Assembly (NCBI GenBank): GCA_008931825.1
Contig: QXVZ01018326.1
Location: forward strand, 1 to 24,201
Reading direction: 5' to 3'
Origin: Phallusia fumigata
Lineage: Eukaryota; Chordata; Ascidiacea; Phlebobranchia; Ascidiidae
DNA: 24,201 bases
Numbering within the stretch: the first letter of the stretch is position 1; each line of letters starts with the position of its first letter. Of the stretch, positions 1-9,410 are shown in pieces. The notes under the pieces are model-generated. The model had not been told where the DNA came from. It was given only the letters and a program-made list of their open reading frames with translations, and did no database searches. Both the position numbers and the translations under genes were made by a program.

Positions 1-63
1 TATTATTGCATATGATACTCATATAAAGGATTTACTGCTACTTTGTTTTTTTATTCTCTGCAG

Positions 64-213
64 GTGGAACTGTTTCAAAATTTTACCTTCAGCCTAAAGC
101 ACATGATAGAAAAAAGTAAAATCTTTAAATCACGAAAAAGGACCAAACACAAGAAAGCATCGAATGACAGATCCAGGTATTCTCGCACACTTGAAGAAGG
201 TAATTCAAATTAG
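64..213 (+). CDS. Terminal coding exon of an unseen upstream + strand gene
   Basis: A pyrimidine-rich tract ending in CAG (46-63) looks like a 3' splice site. From 64 one frame stays open for 49 codons to TAG at 211-213, while the other two forward frames stop within 10 to 20 codons. The peptide begins VELFQNFTFS and is strongly basic in the middle (KSRKRTKHKK), then ends SRTLEEGNSN. An AATAAA lies about 95 nt after the stop. The lack of an initiating Met fits a last exon whose gene starts left of the window. The basic patch could be nuclear-localising or simply disordered; no family is recognised. A weaker alternative is splicing out at the GTAATT inside the last codons (200). Confidence 0.5.
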   Translation: MELFQNFTFSLKHMIEKSKIFKSRKRTKHKKASNDRSRYSRTLEEGNSN

Positions 214-307
214 GCGGAGAAACTTACGCACTATCAAGTGCAGTGTATCTATGTGCTTGTTAAAGTGTAGGCTTGGTTAAGTTATATGTCTGCAAAAATT
301 AATTACA

Positions 308-313
308 AATAAA
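308..313 (+). promoter_or_regulatory. Polyadenylation signal AATAAA
   Basis: Canonical AATAAA about 95 nt downstream of the TAG of the + strand terminal exon. It supports that exon as the 3' end of a transcript. It lies about 100 bp from the stop codon of the convergent oxidoreductase gene, so the two 3' UTRs may overlap. Confidence 0.5.
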
Positions 314-410
314 ACCAATCCAAAATTTCAAATTTTTTTGGGGGGTTTGCAAAGGCAGTGAGAACCATCGAGGTCTATGCATAGATTCATAAAAATACAA
401 ATATTCCACA

Positions 411-549
411 TCAGATAAATCCCCAATCTTGTTTGATCATGTGAGATGCCTTCTCCCCGATCATATAACACGGAGCCTGTGTGTTTGCTGTTGTGAGATG
501 AGGCATCACTGAAGCATCTGCTACACGAAGACCAGCGATGCCATGGACT
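411..549 (-). CDS. GMC oxidoreductase terminal exon
   Basis: Acceptor TTTTACAG|A at 549. It encodes [20 protein letters not shown] then [19 protein letters not shown] and a TGA at 411-413. The Asn in TANTQAP aligns with the second catalytic position, which is Asn in choline-dehydrogenase-like members. Confidence 0.9.
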
Positions 550-3500
550 CTGTAAAATACATGTTTGCGTAAAAGCACTGGTTCCTTACCATTCAAAACA
601 AATCAGAAAGTTGCAAAAGATACAAAACTTCCAATGGCATGTGCAACAAAACCTATCCAGGTCATTAAAGCAAAAGTCCAATTGAAAAGGTGGTAGACTA
701 GAAAGTGGTTGCAAATTATCTAACTTTTGTGGATTGCAAAGAGTCAATTTTGATCCAAGGTTTATAGTGAAAGCTTTAGGAAAGAGCAACAAAACAGCAT
801 AAGAGTGTTTAAGTTCCTCCAGCCTTCAAGGGAAACAATGTATAGATCATATTTATAATTTAAAATCTAATCCAGCAAAAAAATACATGGGGTAGGACTA
901 CAGCTGCTCTGGCCAACACGATTTTCTAAATTTACATTCAAACATAATTTTTTTTGAAGTTTGTTCAGAAGCTTGATAATCTTGAAAGACTTTTAATGAC
1001 AACACCACCACCAACACGTTTATAATTTGACCAACCAGTTTCAGATATCGCTCTTGCTGTAACAGCTAAGAATTACCAAGTCAACTGTGATTTTAGATTT
1101 TCCTATGTTGCTTACCTCAATCTAGAATCAGTAACAGACATTGGATCCTTTCCCATTTTAGCAGTACAGCACGGATGATATTCTGTTATGCCCATTGTTC
1201 GAATCATGCATTCATAAAAAGCATCTGTAGAACTCCTGCACAGAAATGAAGTAATGATTGAAAGTTTGGGGAAAAAAAAGTATAAAAAGTTGCAAATAAT
1301 TTTCAAATTGTTTTAGGCATGTTTATGGGCGACCCAAATGAGGTTAAGTATTCTATTGCCTTAGCCAGAACCAGCAATGCTTTTTGAACGGCAACAAACA
1401 GAATCACCATCGTTTAGCAATTAGCTTGACAATGTTCCTCCCCACAATTAAATAGTAATATTCATTTCCAATTTGTGAATCCCAAACTATCATTTACCCC
1501 TGCAGTGATGAGCAGTTTTTCGCAATGGGAACTGCCCGTATTCCCATTTCCTTTGAAATCTCTGTTTCTTCCAAACTTTCTGCAAGATGTAAGCCTAAAA
1601 CCAAAAATTATGATTGAAAGTCAGTAGAGTAAAATTGGGCCTGTCAGCAGGAAAAACTAAACGCTGCAAAGCCACAACCAAATTCTGCATTTGGTAAAAA
1701 GATTGGTCACAGTCAAACTTGATCTTCAAATAAACCATGACAGATTTTTACGGGGGTTATCATAAGAAACTTTGACTCAGCAATGTGCTTTGAAATTTTC
1801 ACTCCTAGATTGAGATTGGCTCAGTGGAGCAACTCCCAGAGTACAAGGTTGAGCATTTAAATATTTAATGCTAAGTGTTCGACAAAAAAATCAGCTGAAC
1901 ATTGTATGTTGATGAGTAAAATGTTTTGAAATAAATTTTGACATCAGAATCAAAAAACAATATCTCTTTTCTAAAATTGATTGTTTTTCAAATAAAATTT
2001 GTCTTTCCGAAACATAAAAAGCATAATGCTGGACATTTAATTTCTTGTTTCATCAAATATGATCGACATCAGGTCACACAAACAACAAGGTTTGCCATGA
2101 AATGCAAGATGCAGGTCCAAACATAATGCTTGTAATTTCAACTGCACAAGCCTTGAAAACATCACCTTTGATAAACGTTGCCACGTCTCGCTCATCTGAT
2201 AAGTACCTTGGATCAATAATAGGGTGATCTAAGTGGTTGTTTGTTCGAAGTTTGATACTTCCAGAACTGTATGGATGGGCAAGTCCAACCAGCACAGAAA
2301 AGTCAGATAAGTGGTCAGCATTTATATTCTGTGCTGCTTCATGCAGATCATCTGCTACCTGTGAAAATATTTATTACAGTGACTTTTTTGTCAAGGAAAT
2401 AAATATAGCAATTAAACTGCAAAGTCCCAACCTACATTGCCGCTTAGTCCGCTCCTCAAAAGTATAAAACTGAGGGTCCACACTGTATTGCAAAAACTAC
2501 AGGTAATGCTTTTTATATGGGGGAAAACTCGAAATTGTTGTTAATAATGTTGACAGTTAGTGCTATTCGAGTCAGGGGCCTGGGATTAGTAAAAATAGTA
2601 GGTACTGCATTGGAATTGGTGAAGCTCATAAACACTGCAGGTGCCAAGCCTAATACTGCAGGTATAGCAGGAACATAACCAGCGCTATTAGATTTGCAAG
2701 AGGCACCAGAGCACTGGGCTAAGCAGTGATGTCGTTTGCAACTTGGGAAACTAAGCGAACCAGGGCCTCCACATTTTTAGACTGGACCCGCAACTGAGCG
2801 ATCTTGGGAACGGTTAAAACATTTGAGTCGGGTTTAGTTTCTGTCATGAATACCAACAACACACAAGCTTGCCATCCTAAAAACTTAGTGTTTCAGCAGT
2901 TGGTAAGTTAAAGTGGTAATGCTTTGAGCTGATTTCAATCTTTTTACCGACCTCCGCTTTGTAGTTAAACAGGTTCGCCAAAGCTTCCTTGTGATCTGTA
3001 ATGTTCATATCCCACATAGCTGTGTGAAGGTAAAAGTGGATGTCCGGCCAATCATACCTGAAACATATGCAACATGTTGGTCCAAATGGTGCTATGCTCA
3101 CAAATCTGTATGCTCCAACCCACTTCTTTACTCAAGATTTAGCCTATTAGCAAACCAACTGACTTGTTCCCCAGATCAATATTTACTCACTTTTTATCAG
3201 GAAAAACTTTTGCATAAGCGATAGCTTCCAGTGCAGAAGTTGTGAGTGATCCACTTCCTTTGAACAGGTAAGAGGCAAGGTTTGAAATAGAAAGCTGAAA
3301 ATAAATGCATTCAATTGCATTTGTGGTGCAAAGTTTTTCAAAGGCATTTGGCTATTTTCCATAAATGTACAAATATATTTGATAATAAGCATCTTTATTT
3401 AATTCTTTTCACTATTGCGTTAAAAGTCAAACCAATTTTTAAAGTGTTAAATTGAGAATAAGTCCAGAAACAATGGTGTAGACATTTGACAGCTCTGTCC

Positions 3501-6224
3501 TACCACAATACAATTTAGTATTATGCCTTTATTGATACCACCACAAGAACATACACTCACCACATCAGGTGTAATAACATGGTCCATCATGTCTGCTTTG
3601 AATGAGTGAAAGCTCACAGGTAACTGGAAATGATCCTGGAGATTTGAACCGACACCTGGCAAGTCCTTGACCACTTCTATCTGACAATAAAAACCGCAAG
3701 GTAAATAACTGAATGCAACAGAATGGTAAATGATACCAGTTTCTACCGTTGTGTGTCATTGTTTTAACCTAGGGGATTTGCACATGTATCATTTACCGTG
3801 GAGTAACTTTTTTAGTCAGTGAAAATTACTGCGGAACATAGTGAAACAAACAAGGGGGGGGGACCCACATTTAAATCTTCTAAGTGTTCTTTAGGACCGA
3901 TTCCAGACAACATGAGTAGTTGTGGTGATCCAATTGCTCCTCCACTTAAAATCACTTCCTTCTTTACTTTAACAACAAAAGACTCTCCACTTTTTACAAA
4001 CTCAACACCAACAGCTTTCTTGCTTCCGTCTGATTGGGTTTCGATCAGAACTTGTTTCACATGAGCCCCACATATGATGTGAAGATTCTTTCTGTGAACA
4101 AAGTCATGTGTTACAAACGTACAAACACAGTATGTTCTAAATATCCAACAAAGGGATTCTAAATATTGTGTCAGTCATGTTAAATAATTAAATCGGAAAT
4201 TTTATGCACTGCCTAAATGAAACAATTTGACAAAAACGTTTTTAGGGGTTTACCATCATGCGTTGCAAGTTTGAAATAGTAGAAATACTATACCCACTTG
4301 ACAAATCTTAATTAGTATGAAGCTTTATTTTTGCATGAATCAATCAGAGTTTTATTCCAACCTTTCTCTTGCAATCGGATGTAGAAAAGCATCGGCAGCG
4401 CTGTTTCTTCTGCCTTTTGATACTGTGCTCTGAACAGGGGAAACCCCCACTCCACTAGGGCCGTTGTAATCAAAGCCAGGAAGACCTGCAAAGTGTGACA
4501 TTAGACAAGTAAGCAGGCAAAAAGTAATGTATTTTTCTAAAAAATTGTGTGTTATAAATGTTGAGTTGATCTTCCATGTTACCACAATTAGAAAAAAAAC
4601 TTTTTTTGAGAAGAAATCATTTTTAAACTGTATTAATCACCATTGATCCTTATAGCAGTTTAGCAACAATTTAACATCATAGTTTTTGTCTGTTGGACAT
4701 ATGATATTAAAATTAAAAAAATTAGCAAAGGAAAAAAATTACATGCCGATTTCATTGCCAGCTTCCATAAACCAGTTAGCTATCTTGTGCTTGTGACCAA
4801 AGTCCACAGTAAGGGGGCCACCCGTTCCATGGTGCGGCATTTTAGCCAGATCAGGATCAAGCATGTTTTCNGGGCCGTTGTAATCAAAGCCAGGAAGACC
4901 TGTAAAGTGTGACATTAGATAAGTAAGCGGGCACAAAGTAATGTATTTTTCTGAAAAATTGTGTGTTATAAATGTTGAGTTGATCTTCCATGTTACCACA
5001 ATTAGAAAAAAAACTTTTTTTGAGAAGAAATCATTTTTAAACTCTATTAATCACCATTGATCCTTATAACAGTTTAGCAACAATTTAACATCACAGTTTT
5101 GTCTGTTGGACATATGATATTAAAATTAAAAAAATTAGCAAAGGAAAAAAATTACATACCGATTTCATTGCCAGCTTTCATAAACCAGTCAGCTATCTTG
5201 TGCTTGTGACCAAAGTCCACAGTAAGCGGGCCACCGGTTCCATGGTGCGGCATTTTAGCCAGATCGGGATCAAGCATGTTTTCAGATTTTTTGAAGAATG
5301 GCAAAACATCATCATAACTCCAGCCAGATGCACCTGATGAATTCCAAGAGTCAAAGTCTGATTTGGTCCCACGAGCATAGACCAAATAGTTTAACGAAGT
5401 ACTTCCTCCTAACACTTTGCCGCGTGGCCAAAAGATCACCTGAAAAGCATTTTATAACAATGTTTTACACATGCTAAAATGATAGCAAAAAGGATTGATA
5501 CATCAAATAAAACACTGGACAAACTAGAAGGGTGGCTTTCACCATATTGCCATTCCACATACACTATTACCTTGTTTAAAAATGCATATATATTGACTGT
5601 GACATTTCGCATTGGGTCCNAGTATTGGGTCAAATTAACCATTATAAATGGAAAATTTGGATTTGAATATGCAGGGATTCGATATTCTACTTTTGAAAAT
5701 ACCCAACCGTATAAAGGTTTTAGCTCATAACTATATTGATTTGTGAAATGGAAAATATCAAGCTTTCACATCAGTATGAAGTTTCCCAAGTTCTGTATAA
5801 ATAGTTGCCCTTACAAACACTTAATTGGTGTTTTACAAAACAATATCCCACACTTTTTTTATTTGAAGGGTACCAAAAAAGTTTTTTCAAACTCAAATTT
5901 CAAGGCAAGCCTGGAAAAATTGACAGTATTTGCCTTGAAAAGTTAAAAACATTTTTGACCGCTTTAAAAAAGTGCTGTCAATTGACAGGATTGCCAACCC
6001 TAATGTAAACACGCATTGCAATTTGCAAGTTCAAATTTGCGCCAAATGATTTGTACAAAACATAGAAATGCTACAAATTACTCACCCACAATAAAATCGT
6101 AGTCATAATCCGGTTTGTCGATGGTTATTGAAAAGTACCATTTAAAAACCTTTGGAGCAAGAAATGCCGAAATGGCAACAATTGCAACTAGTTTTAGCAA
6201 CATTCTTTTGTCCACCAATTGCAT
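411..6224 (-). CDS. GMC-family FAD-dependent oxidoreductase (choline/glucose dehydrogenase-like), one exon missing
   Basis: Exons in coding order, all minus: 6086-6224; a missing exon; 5160-5439; 4362-4485; 3869-4091; 3561-3680; 3191-3294; 2948-3057; 2166-2351; 1498-1594; 1116-1235; 411-549. All junctions are GT-AG (one allele GC) and phases agree except at the missing exon, which must be 2 mod 3 long. The protein has an N-terminal hydrophobic segment, then DYDFIV (start of the FAD Rossmann fold), GMC signature 1 ([11 protein letters not shown]...), signature 2 ([15 protein letters not shown]), the catalytic His motif [10 protein letters not shown] and the C-terminal TANTQAP/MIGEKA stretch. 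About 545 residues are visible; with about 70 missing it matches the usual 600-620. Such enzymes oxidise alcohols (choline, glucose and others) using FAD. The signal-like N-terminus suggests the secretory pathway rather than mitochondria, so true choline dehydrogenase is less likely. Substrate unknown. Coordinates include a redundant segment at 4747-5159. Confidence 0.9.
1116..1235 (-). CDS. GMC oxidoreductase exon with catalytic His
   Basis: Acceptor GTGCAG|G at 1235, donor AG|GTAAGC. It encodes [15 protein letters not shown] then [20 protein letters not shown]. The His of YHP is the conserved active-site base of GMC enzymes. Confidence 0.9.
1498..1594 (-). CDS. GMC oxidoreductase exon (linker)
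   Basis: Acceptor TTTTAG|GC at 1594, donor GG|GTAAAT. It encodes [20 protein letters not shown] and [10 protein letters not shown]. Weakly conserved, but its phases (1 in, 2 out) join both neighbours without a break. Confidence 0.75.
2166..2351 (-). CDS. GMC oxidoreductase exon (C-terminal sheet)
   Basis: It encodes [20 protein letters not shown] then [15 protein letters not shown] and VATFIK, matching the GxIxLxSxNPxDxPxIxPxYL block. Two acceptors are usable, at 2358 (CAG|GTA) or 2351 (GCAG|AT). Donor is G|GTGATG after 2166; read-through past it stays open for 24 codons but loses family similarity. Confidence 0.85.
2948..3057 (-). CDS. GMC oxidoreductase exon (PDIHFYL)
   Basis: Acceptor TTTCAG|G at 3057 completes a split Lys codon from the previous exon, then [18 protein letters not shown] follows (family PDIQFHF). 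The 3' end is ambiguous: G|GTAAAA after 2948, or GAG|GTCGGT after 2952. Each is in phase with one of two acceptors of the next exon. Confidence 0.8.
3191..3294 (-). CDS. GMC oxidoreductase exon (substrate domain)
   Basis: Acceptor TTTTCAG|CTT at 3294, donor AAAAA|GTGAGT. It encodes [15 protein letters not shown] followed by [16 protein letters not shown], matching the GxGPLTSxxxEAxAF region of the family. Confidence 0.85.
3561..3680 (-). CDS. GMC oxidoreductase exon (VGSNLQDH)
   Basis: Exactly 40 codons, phase 0 to 0, donor GTG|GTGAGT. It contains [20 protein letters not shown], the strongly conserved segment right after signature 2 in GMC enzymes. Confidence 0.9.
3869..4091 (-). CDS. GMC oxidoreductase exon with signature 2
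   Basis: Acceptor TTCACAG at 4092, donor AAT|GTGGGT. It encodes 74 residues ending in [20 protein letters not shown], a full match to GMC signature 2 that packs against FAD. A run of eight Cs (Gs on +, 3855-3862) sits just inside the following intron. Confidence 0.9.
4362..4485 (-). CDS. GMC oxidoreductase exon (substrate-domain segment)
   Basis: Acceptor TTTGCAG at 4486, donor AG|GTTGGA. It encodes [13 protein letters not shown]...[12 protein letters not shown], the conserved DYNG and SAADAFLHP stretch between the two GMC signatures. Phase 1 in, phase 2 out. Confidence 0.9.
4747..4870 (-). other. Redundant second allele of the signature 1 exon, 3' part
   Basis: Near-copy of the 3' part of the 5160-5439 exon (from [15 protein letters not shown] to GNEIG), cut off by N4871. 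It differs at several bases, including Asp to Asn and Lys to Glu. Its splice donor reads GCATGT where the other copy has GTATGT. Best read as the other haplotype at an unmerged contig end, not as an extra exon. Confidence 0.75.
4872..4899 (-). other. Redundant fragment of the DYNG exon
   Basis: Just after N4871, the first 28 bases of the 4362-4485 exon (LPGFDYNG) reappear with their acceptor (TTACAG) and roughly 250 bp of the upstream intron. It is the start of the second contig, not a tandem exon. Confidence 0.7.
5160..5439 (-). CDS. GMC oxidoreductase exon with signature 1
   Basis: Acceptor TTTTCAG|GTG at 5439, donor G|GTATGT after 5160. It encodes 93 residues with [20 protein letters not shown], which fits the GMC signature 1 pattern, followed by the [14 protein letters not shown] segment typical of the family. 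Confidence 0.9.
5440..6085 (-). other. Oxidoreductase intron with gap and missing FAD-binding exon
   Basis: This stretch should contain the exon with GxGxxG and the LLLEAG segment, but no such sequence is seen in any minus-strand frame. N5620 sits inside it, flanked by short copies of ATTGGGTC. A frame open across the N on the minus strand (about 5440-5760) shows no family resemblance. Confidence 0.6.
6086..6224 (-). CDS. GMC oxidoreductase exon 1 (start, signal/anchor, first FAD strand)
   Basis: ATG at 6224 has an in-frame TGA just upstream (TGA TTT ATG), so the start must be this Met or the Met 7 codons on. The segment [17 protein letters not shown] is a signal peptide or N-terminal anchor. 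It is followed by [11 protein letters not shown], the first beta strand of the FAD-binding fold, and the exon stops just before GxGxxG at donor G|GTGAGT (phase 1). Confidence 0.8.
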
Positions 6225-6510
6225 AAATCACCGGTCACCAAAGTTTTGTTGCAATAGGTGTTCTTATCTGCTGTTTTCTTCTGCGTTATGTGCAAGGACT
6301 TGTTCAGTATGCGTCACCGCCTTACATACATGATCGAATTGTTGCTGAACAAACCTGGGTCAAAGTGCTGAATCGACAAAACCTTACCCAGTCCAGCACT
6401 TTTTCAAGACTTTTTAAGCAGACATGCCCCATACGGCCGGTATCGGATATCCCTATTGTTTCGACGGTATGGTGTTCAAGCCCAAACGATCTACAAGACA
6501 CCCAAAGCAA
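6225..6510. other. Sequence upstream of the oxidoreductase start
   Basis: About 290 bp between the oxidoreductase ATG and the start of the duplicated block. It presumably holds its promoter and 5' UTR. No convincing TATA box is visible on the minus strand, and short open frames here have no recognisable similarity. Confidence 0.4.
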
Positions 6511-6585
6511 CGTGAAGATCTAAAGACTCCCTTACCTTAATAAGAAAAAGCTTTTTAACATTATGATGTACTTTGGTTTGAATTG

Positions 6586-6661
6586 CCGACATGATGGCCG
6601 AGTGGTTAGCACGACTGACTTGCGCTCGCAAGGTTGCGGGTTCCAACCTTGTCTCGGTCGC
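6586..6661 (+). repeat. tRNA-derived SINE head (copy A)
   Basis: It carries an A-box-like TGGCCGAGTGG (6595-6605) and a B-box-like GGTTCCAACC (6639-6648) at tRNA-like spacing. It does not fold into a proper cloverleaf (weak acceptor stem), so this is a Pol III SINE head rather than a tRNA gene. The body appears to continue to about 6997. Confidence 0.6.
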
Positions 6662-7565
6662 TTGTGTATCTCTGAGTGTAAAACTTGTAAGTGGTATTGC
6701 TCCAACCCAGTAGAACCCGTGTATTGACCCAATTTAAAGTCACCAAGAAATTTCTACGGTGAACTTGTTGTGAATATAACCCGTTCATGTGTTGTACCGC
6801 CAACCGAGGATAAAAAAATCAAACATACAACAAAAACATGTCACTTGGGCAATTGGTATCATTCACCGATGAGATGCTTGAAAGGAGTTGGTAACTTTGA
6901 TCTGCATCAATACAACATATTTTTATTTAAAAGGATATTAGCCACAAAGCTTGTACTATGCTCAACTAATTGGTTTAATTGACAATTTACATAAGAGTTC
7001 GTCGTTACCGTTCGTCGGCATCAATGCCGTGGTCCAAATACCAGATATGAATACGTGGTTGTGCATAATCTGTGTAGTTGATGCACAATTTTTAATTTAC
7101 TCGCATCCACGAATCGTTTGCTCCTTGCAGTTTTTCGTAAGGTAAGTTGGTTTTGTACATTCATCACAAAGGTGATTCTTATGTTTTGATTCGTGCAGCC
7201 ATGTTCAATCAGGCTCGTTTTTAATCACTGGGAATATTGCAAATTAAGGCACGCCATAAAAAACGTGTCGCAAAAACGTGGCGTCATTGCGTCATTAATT
7301 GAGTTGCATCCGCCGAAGAAATTGCGATCAACAGAAAACATCGTGGTTGTCTAAAAATGGAAATTTGTATCCTGATGATGCTTAGGCTAAACTCTGTAAA
7401 TCAGAAAACTTTTGTTTGTTTATCATCTTCAGTAGAAGAACACTTTAAGCTCCTAAGGAGGCCACTGCGTTCCATTTTTTTTATCTCCGGAATCGTAAAA
7501 AGCGAGAATAACAAATAAGTAGAATGTGGTCTCTTGATTATCATTATTTGAGAACCTCGAAAAGG

Positions 7566-7642
7566 TGTGTTGGGATTTGAACCAGCAACCTTACGAGTAC
7601 AAGCCCTCATGTCGCTCAGAGCAAAGTCCTGACCACGCAGCC
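7566..7642 (-). repeat. tRNA-derived SINE head, reverse orientation (copy A)
   Basis: On the minus strand an A-box-like TGCGTGGTCAGGAC (7626-7639) precedes CTCGTAAGGTTGCTGG and a B-box GGTTCAAATCCC (7572-7583). The block before the B box resembles that of the + strand SINE at 6586, so two related elements face each other across about 0.9 kb. Confidence 0.5.
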
Positions 7643-8052
7643 TTACGAGTGCCTGTGAATAGCTCGGTCTATAAAGACATAAAATGCTGATAACTTACAT
7701 ATCTTGTATTGCAGTGTAGAAAACAAGTAAAAGAAATGTATCTTACGGCTCGGTTTAAACAGTGACGGCGCAAAAACAACAACAACATGTACATCTTTTG
7801 TAACAAAGGAAAACAAAAAACAAAATCAAAACAAAGTATTTCTGTATCCGTAACAAATAAACTCGAAGCAAGTATTGAAGAGCAAGACCAAAAAAGTCTG
7901 CTTAGTCAGTTAGCCCAGTTCCAGCACTCCCACTGTGCGTGCAAAATTATCAACAGAAAAGCATTGCTTTTAAACAACACAAGCGGCAATGCATAAAGGG
8001 AAAATACTCTGTGCGATGCAATTAACCCTCGGGACATGAAGTTCAATGAAGG

Positions 8053-8523
8053 TTAAGACGGTAGTCCTGATGAAAACCGATTTAAACTGAACGATTGTGA
8101 AGTTGAAGGCATCTGCTTCCATTTCCGCTTGAAAACAATTCGGAACTGTTTGCTTCTAGCGCAGTAGATGATGAAGATGAAGACGCCCTGGAGTCCGTTC
8201 ACTATCCCATGTAAGATGATGAACGGAATTTCTGCTCTTGGGATGTTGACGAGGAAGCCGAGGAGCCAAGGGACTCCAAGCACTGGAAGAAGAGTCACCG
8301 CTGCCTTGAACGTTACCCTCGCTTGCCTCAGGATCCGATCCTTTTGCATAGGGATGCTAGCCACCGAAGATGCTGGGGTCATCCCTCCTCCTCCGTTGTT
8401 CATTACACTTGGACGCAACTTTAGCGCGTCTTCGGACATCTTGTTAATCGCTAATGAGACCTTTACGAGGAGAAGAGTGGTTGCTATGAAGATGAGGAGC
8501 AGAGGAGCGACAACAGAGTATAT
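8053..8523 (-). other. Allelic 3' fragment of the adhesion GPCR (TM5 to C-terminus)
   Basis: An open frame of 156 codons from N8524 to the stop, matching the last 156 residues of the receptor at 9829-11690 with only a few changes (Val to Ala, Ile to Val, Ile to Met, Gly to Arg). It begins inside TM5, exactly at the gap, with no exon boundary. Intact frame plus truncation at an N indicates a second haplotype, not a real truncated paralogue or pseudogene. Confidence 0.75.
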
Positions 8524-8599
8524 NCGTGAAGATCTAAAGACTCCCTTACCTTAATTAGAAAAAGCTTTTTAACATTATGATGTACTTTGACATAAATTG

Positions 8600-8675
8600 C
8601 CGACATGATGGCCTAGTGGTTAGCACGACTATCTTGCGCTCGCAAGGTTGCTGGTTCCAACCTTGTCTCGGACGC
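8600..8675 (+). repeat. tRNA-derived SINE head (copy B)
   Basis: Allelic version of the 6586-6661 element, with A box TGGCCTAGTGG (8609-8619) and B box GGTTCCAACC (8653-8662). Its downstream body is shorter, lacking the roughly 280 bp present in copy A. Confidence 0.6.
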
Positions 8676-9325
8676 TTGTGTATCCCTGAGTGTAAAATTT
8701 ATGAGCGGTATTGCTCCAACCCAGTAGAACCTTCGTCGTTACCGTTCGTCGGCATCAATGCCGTGGTCCAAATACCAGATATGAATACGTGGTTTTGCAT
8801 AATCTGTGTAGTTGATGCACAATTTTTAATTTACCCCACGTATCGTTTGCTCTTTTCAGTTTTTCGTAAGGTAAGTTGGTTTTGTACATTCATTGGTTTT
8901 ACACTTCTGACAACATTACAATGGTGATTCTTATGTTTTGATTCGTGCGGCATTGTTCAATCAGGCCTAGTCCCGTTTATAATCACTGGGAATATTGCAA
9001 ATTAAGGCACGCCATAAAAAACGTGGCGCAAAAACGTGGCGTCATTGCGTCATTAATTGAGTTGCATTCGCCGAAGAAATTGCGATCAACAGAAAACATC
9101 GTGGTTGTCTAAAAATAGAAATCTGTGTCCTGATGATGCTAAGGCTAAACTCTGTAAATCAGAAAACTTTTGTTTGTTTATCATCTTCAGTAGAAGAACA
9201 CTTTAAGCTCCTAAGGAGGCCACTGCGTTCCAGTTTTTTTTATCTCCGGAATCGTAAATAGGCGAGATTAACAAATAAGTAGAATGTGGTCTCTTGATTA
9301 TCATTATTTGGAAACCTCGAAAAGG

Positions 9326-9410
9326 CGTGTTGGGATTTGAACCAGCACCCTTACGAGTCCAAAGCCCCCAATCCTGCATGTCGCTCTGAGCAAAGTGACC
9401 AAGCAGCCTT
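9326..9410 (-). repeat. tRNA-derived SINE head, reverse orientation (copy B)
   Basis: Allelic counterpart of 7566-7642 with the same B box (9332-9343). Its A-box end is altered by indels. Confidence 0.45.

Larger units (their letters stand above)
6511..8523. repeat. Allelic copy A of the GPCR 3' region
   Basis: It aligns with 8525-10299 from its first bases (CGTGAAGATCTAAAGACTCC) to its last, which is cut by N8524. Many substitutions and indels separate the two. Copy A has about 280 bp (6718-6997) that copy B lacks. Because the copies abut the gap exactly, this is most likely two haplotypes of one locus left in tandem. Confidence 0.8.

Noticed and set aside
5436..5760. Long minus frame across N5620 as the missing FAD-binding exon
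   Set aside because: It contains no GxGxxG, no LLLEAG and does not join the next exon in frame.
6586..6661. A functional tRNA gene
   Set aside because: A and B boxes are present but the acceptor stem barely pairs and no clean anticodon arm forms. The same head recurs as a repeat.
8053..8523. A truncated second GPCR gene or pseudogene
   Set aside because: It ends exactly at N8524 within a helix and its flanks also match the second copy, so it is better explained as the other allele.
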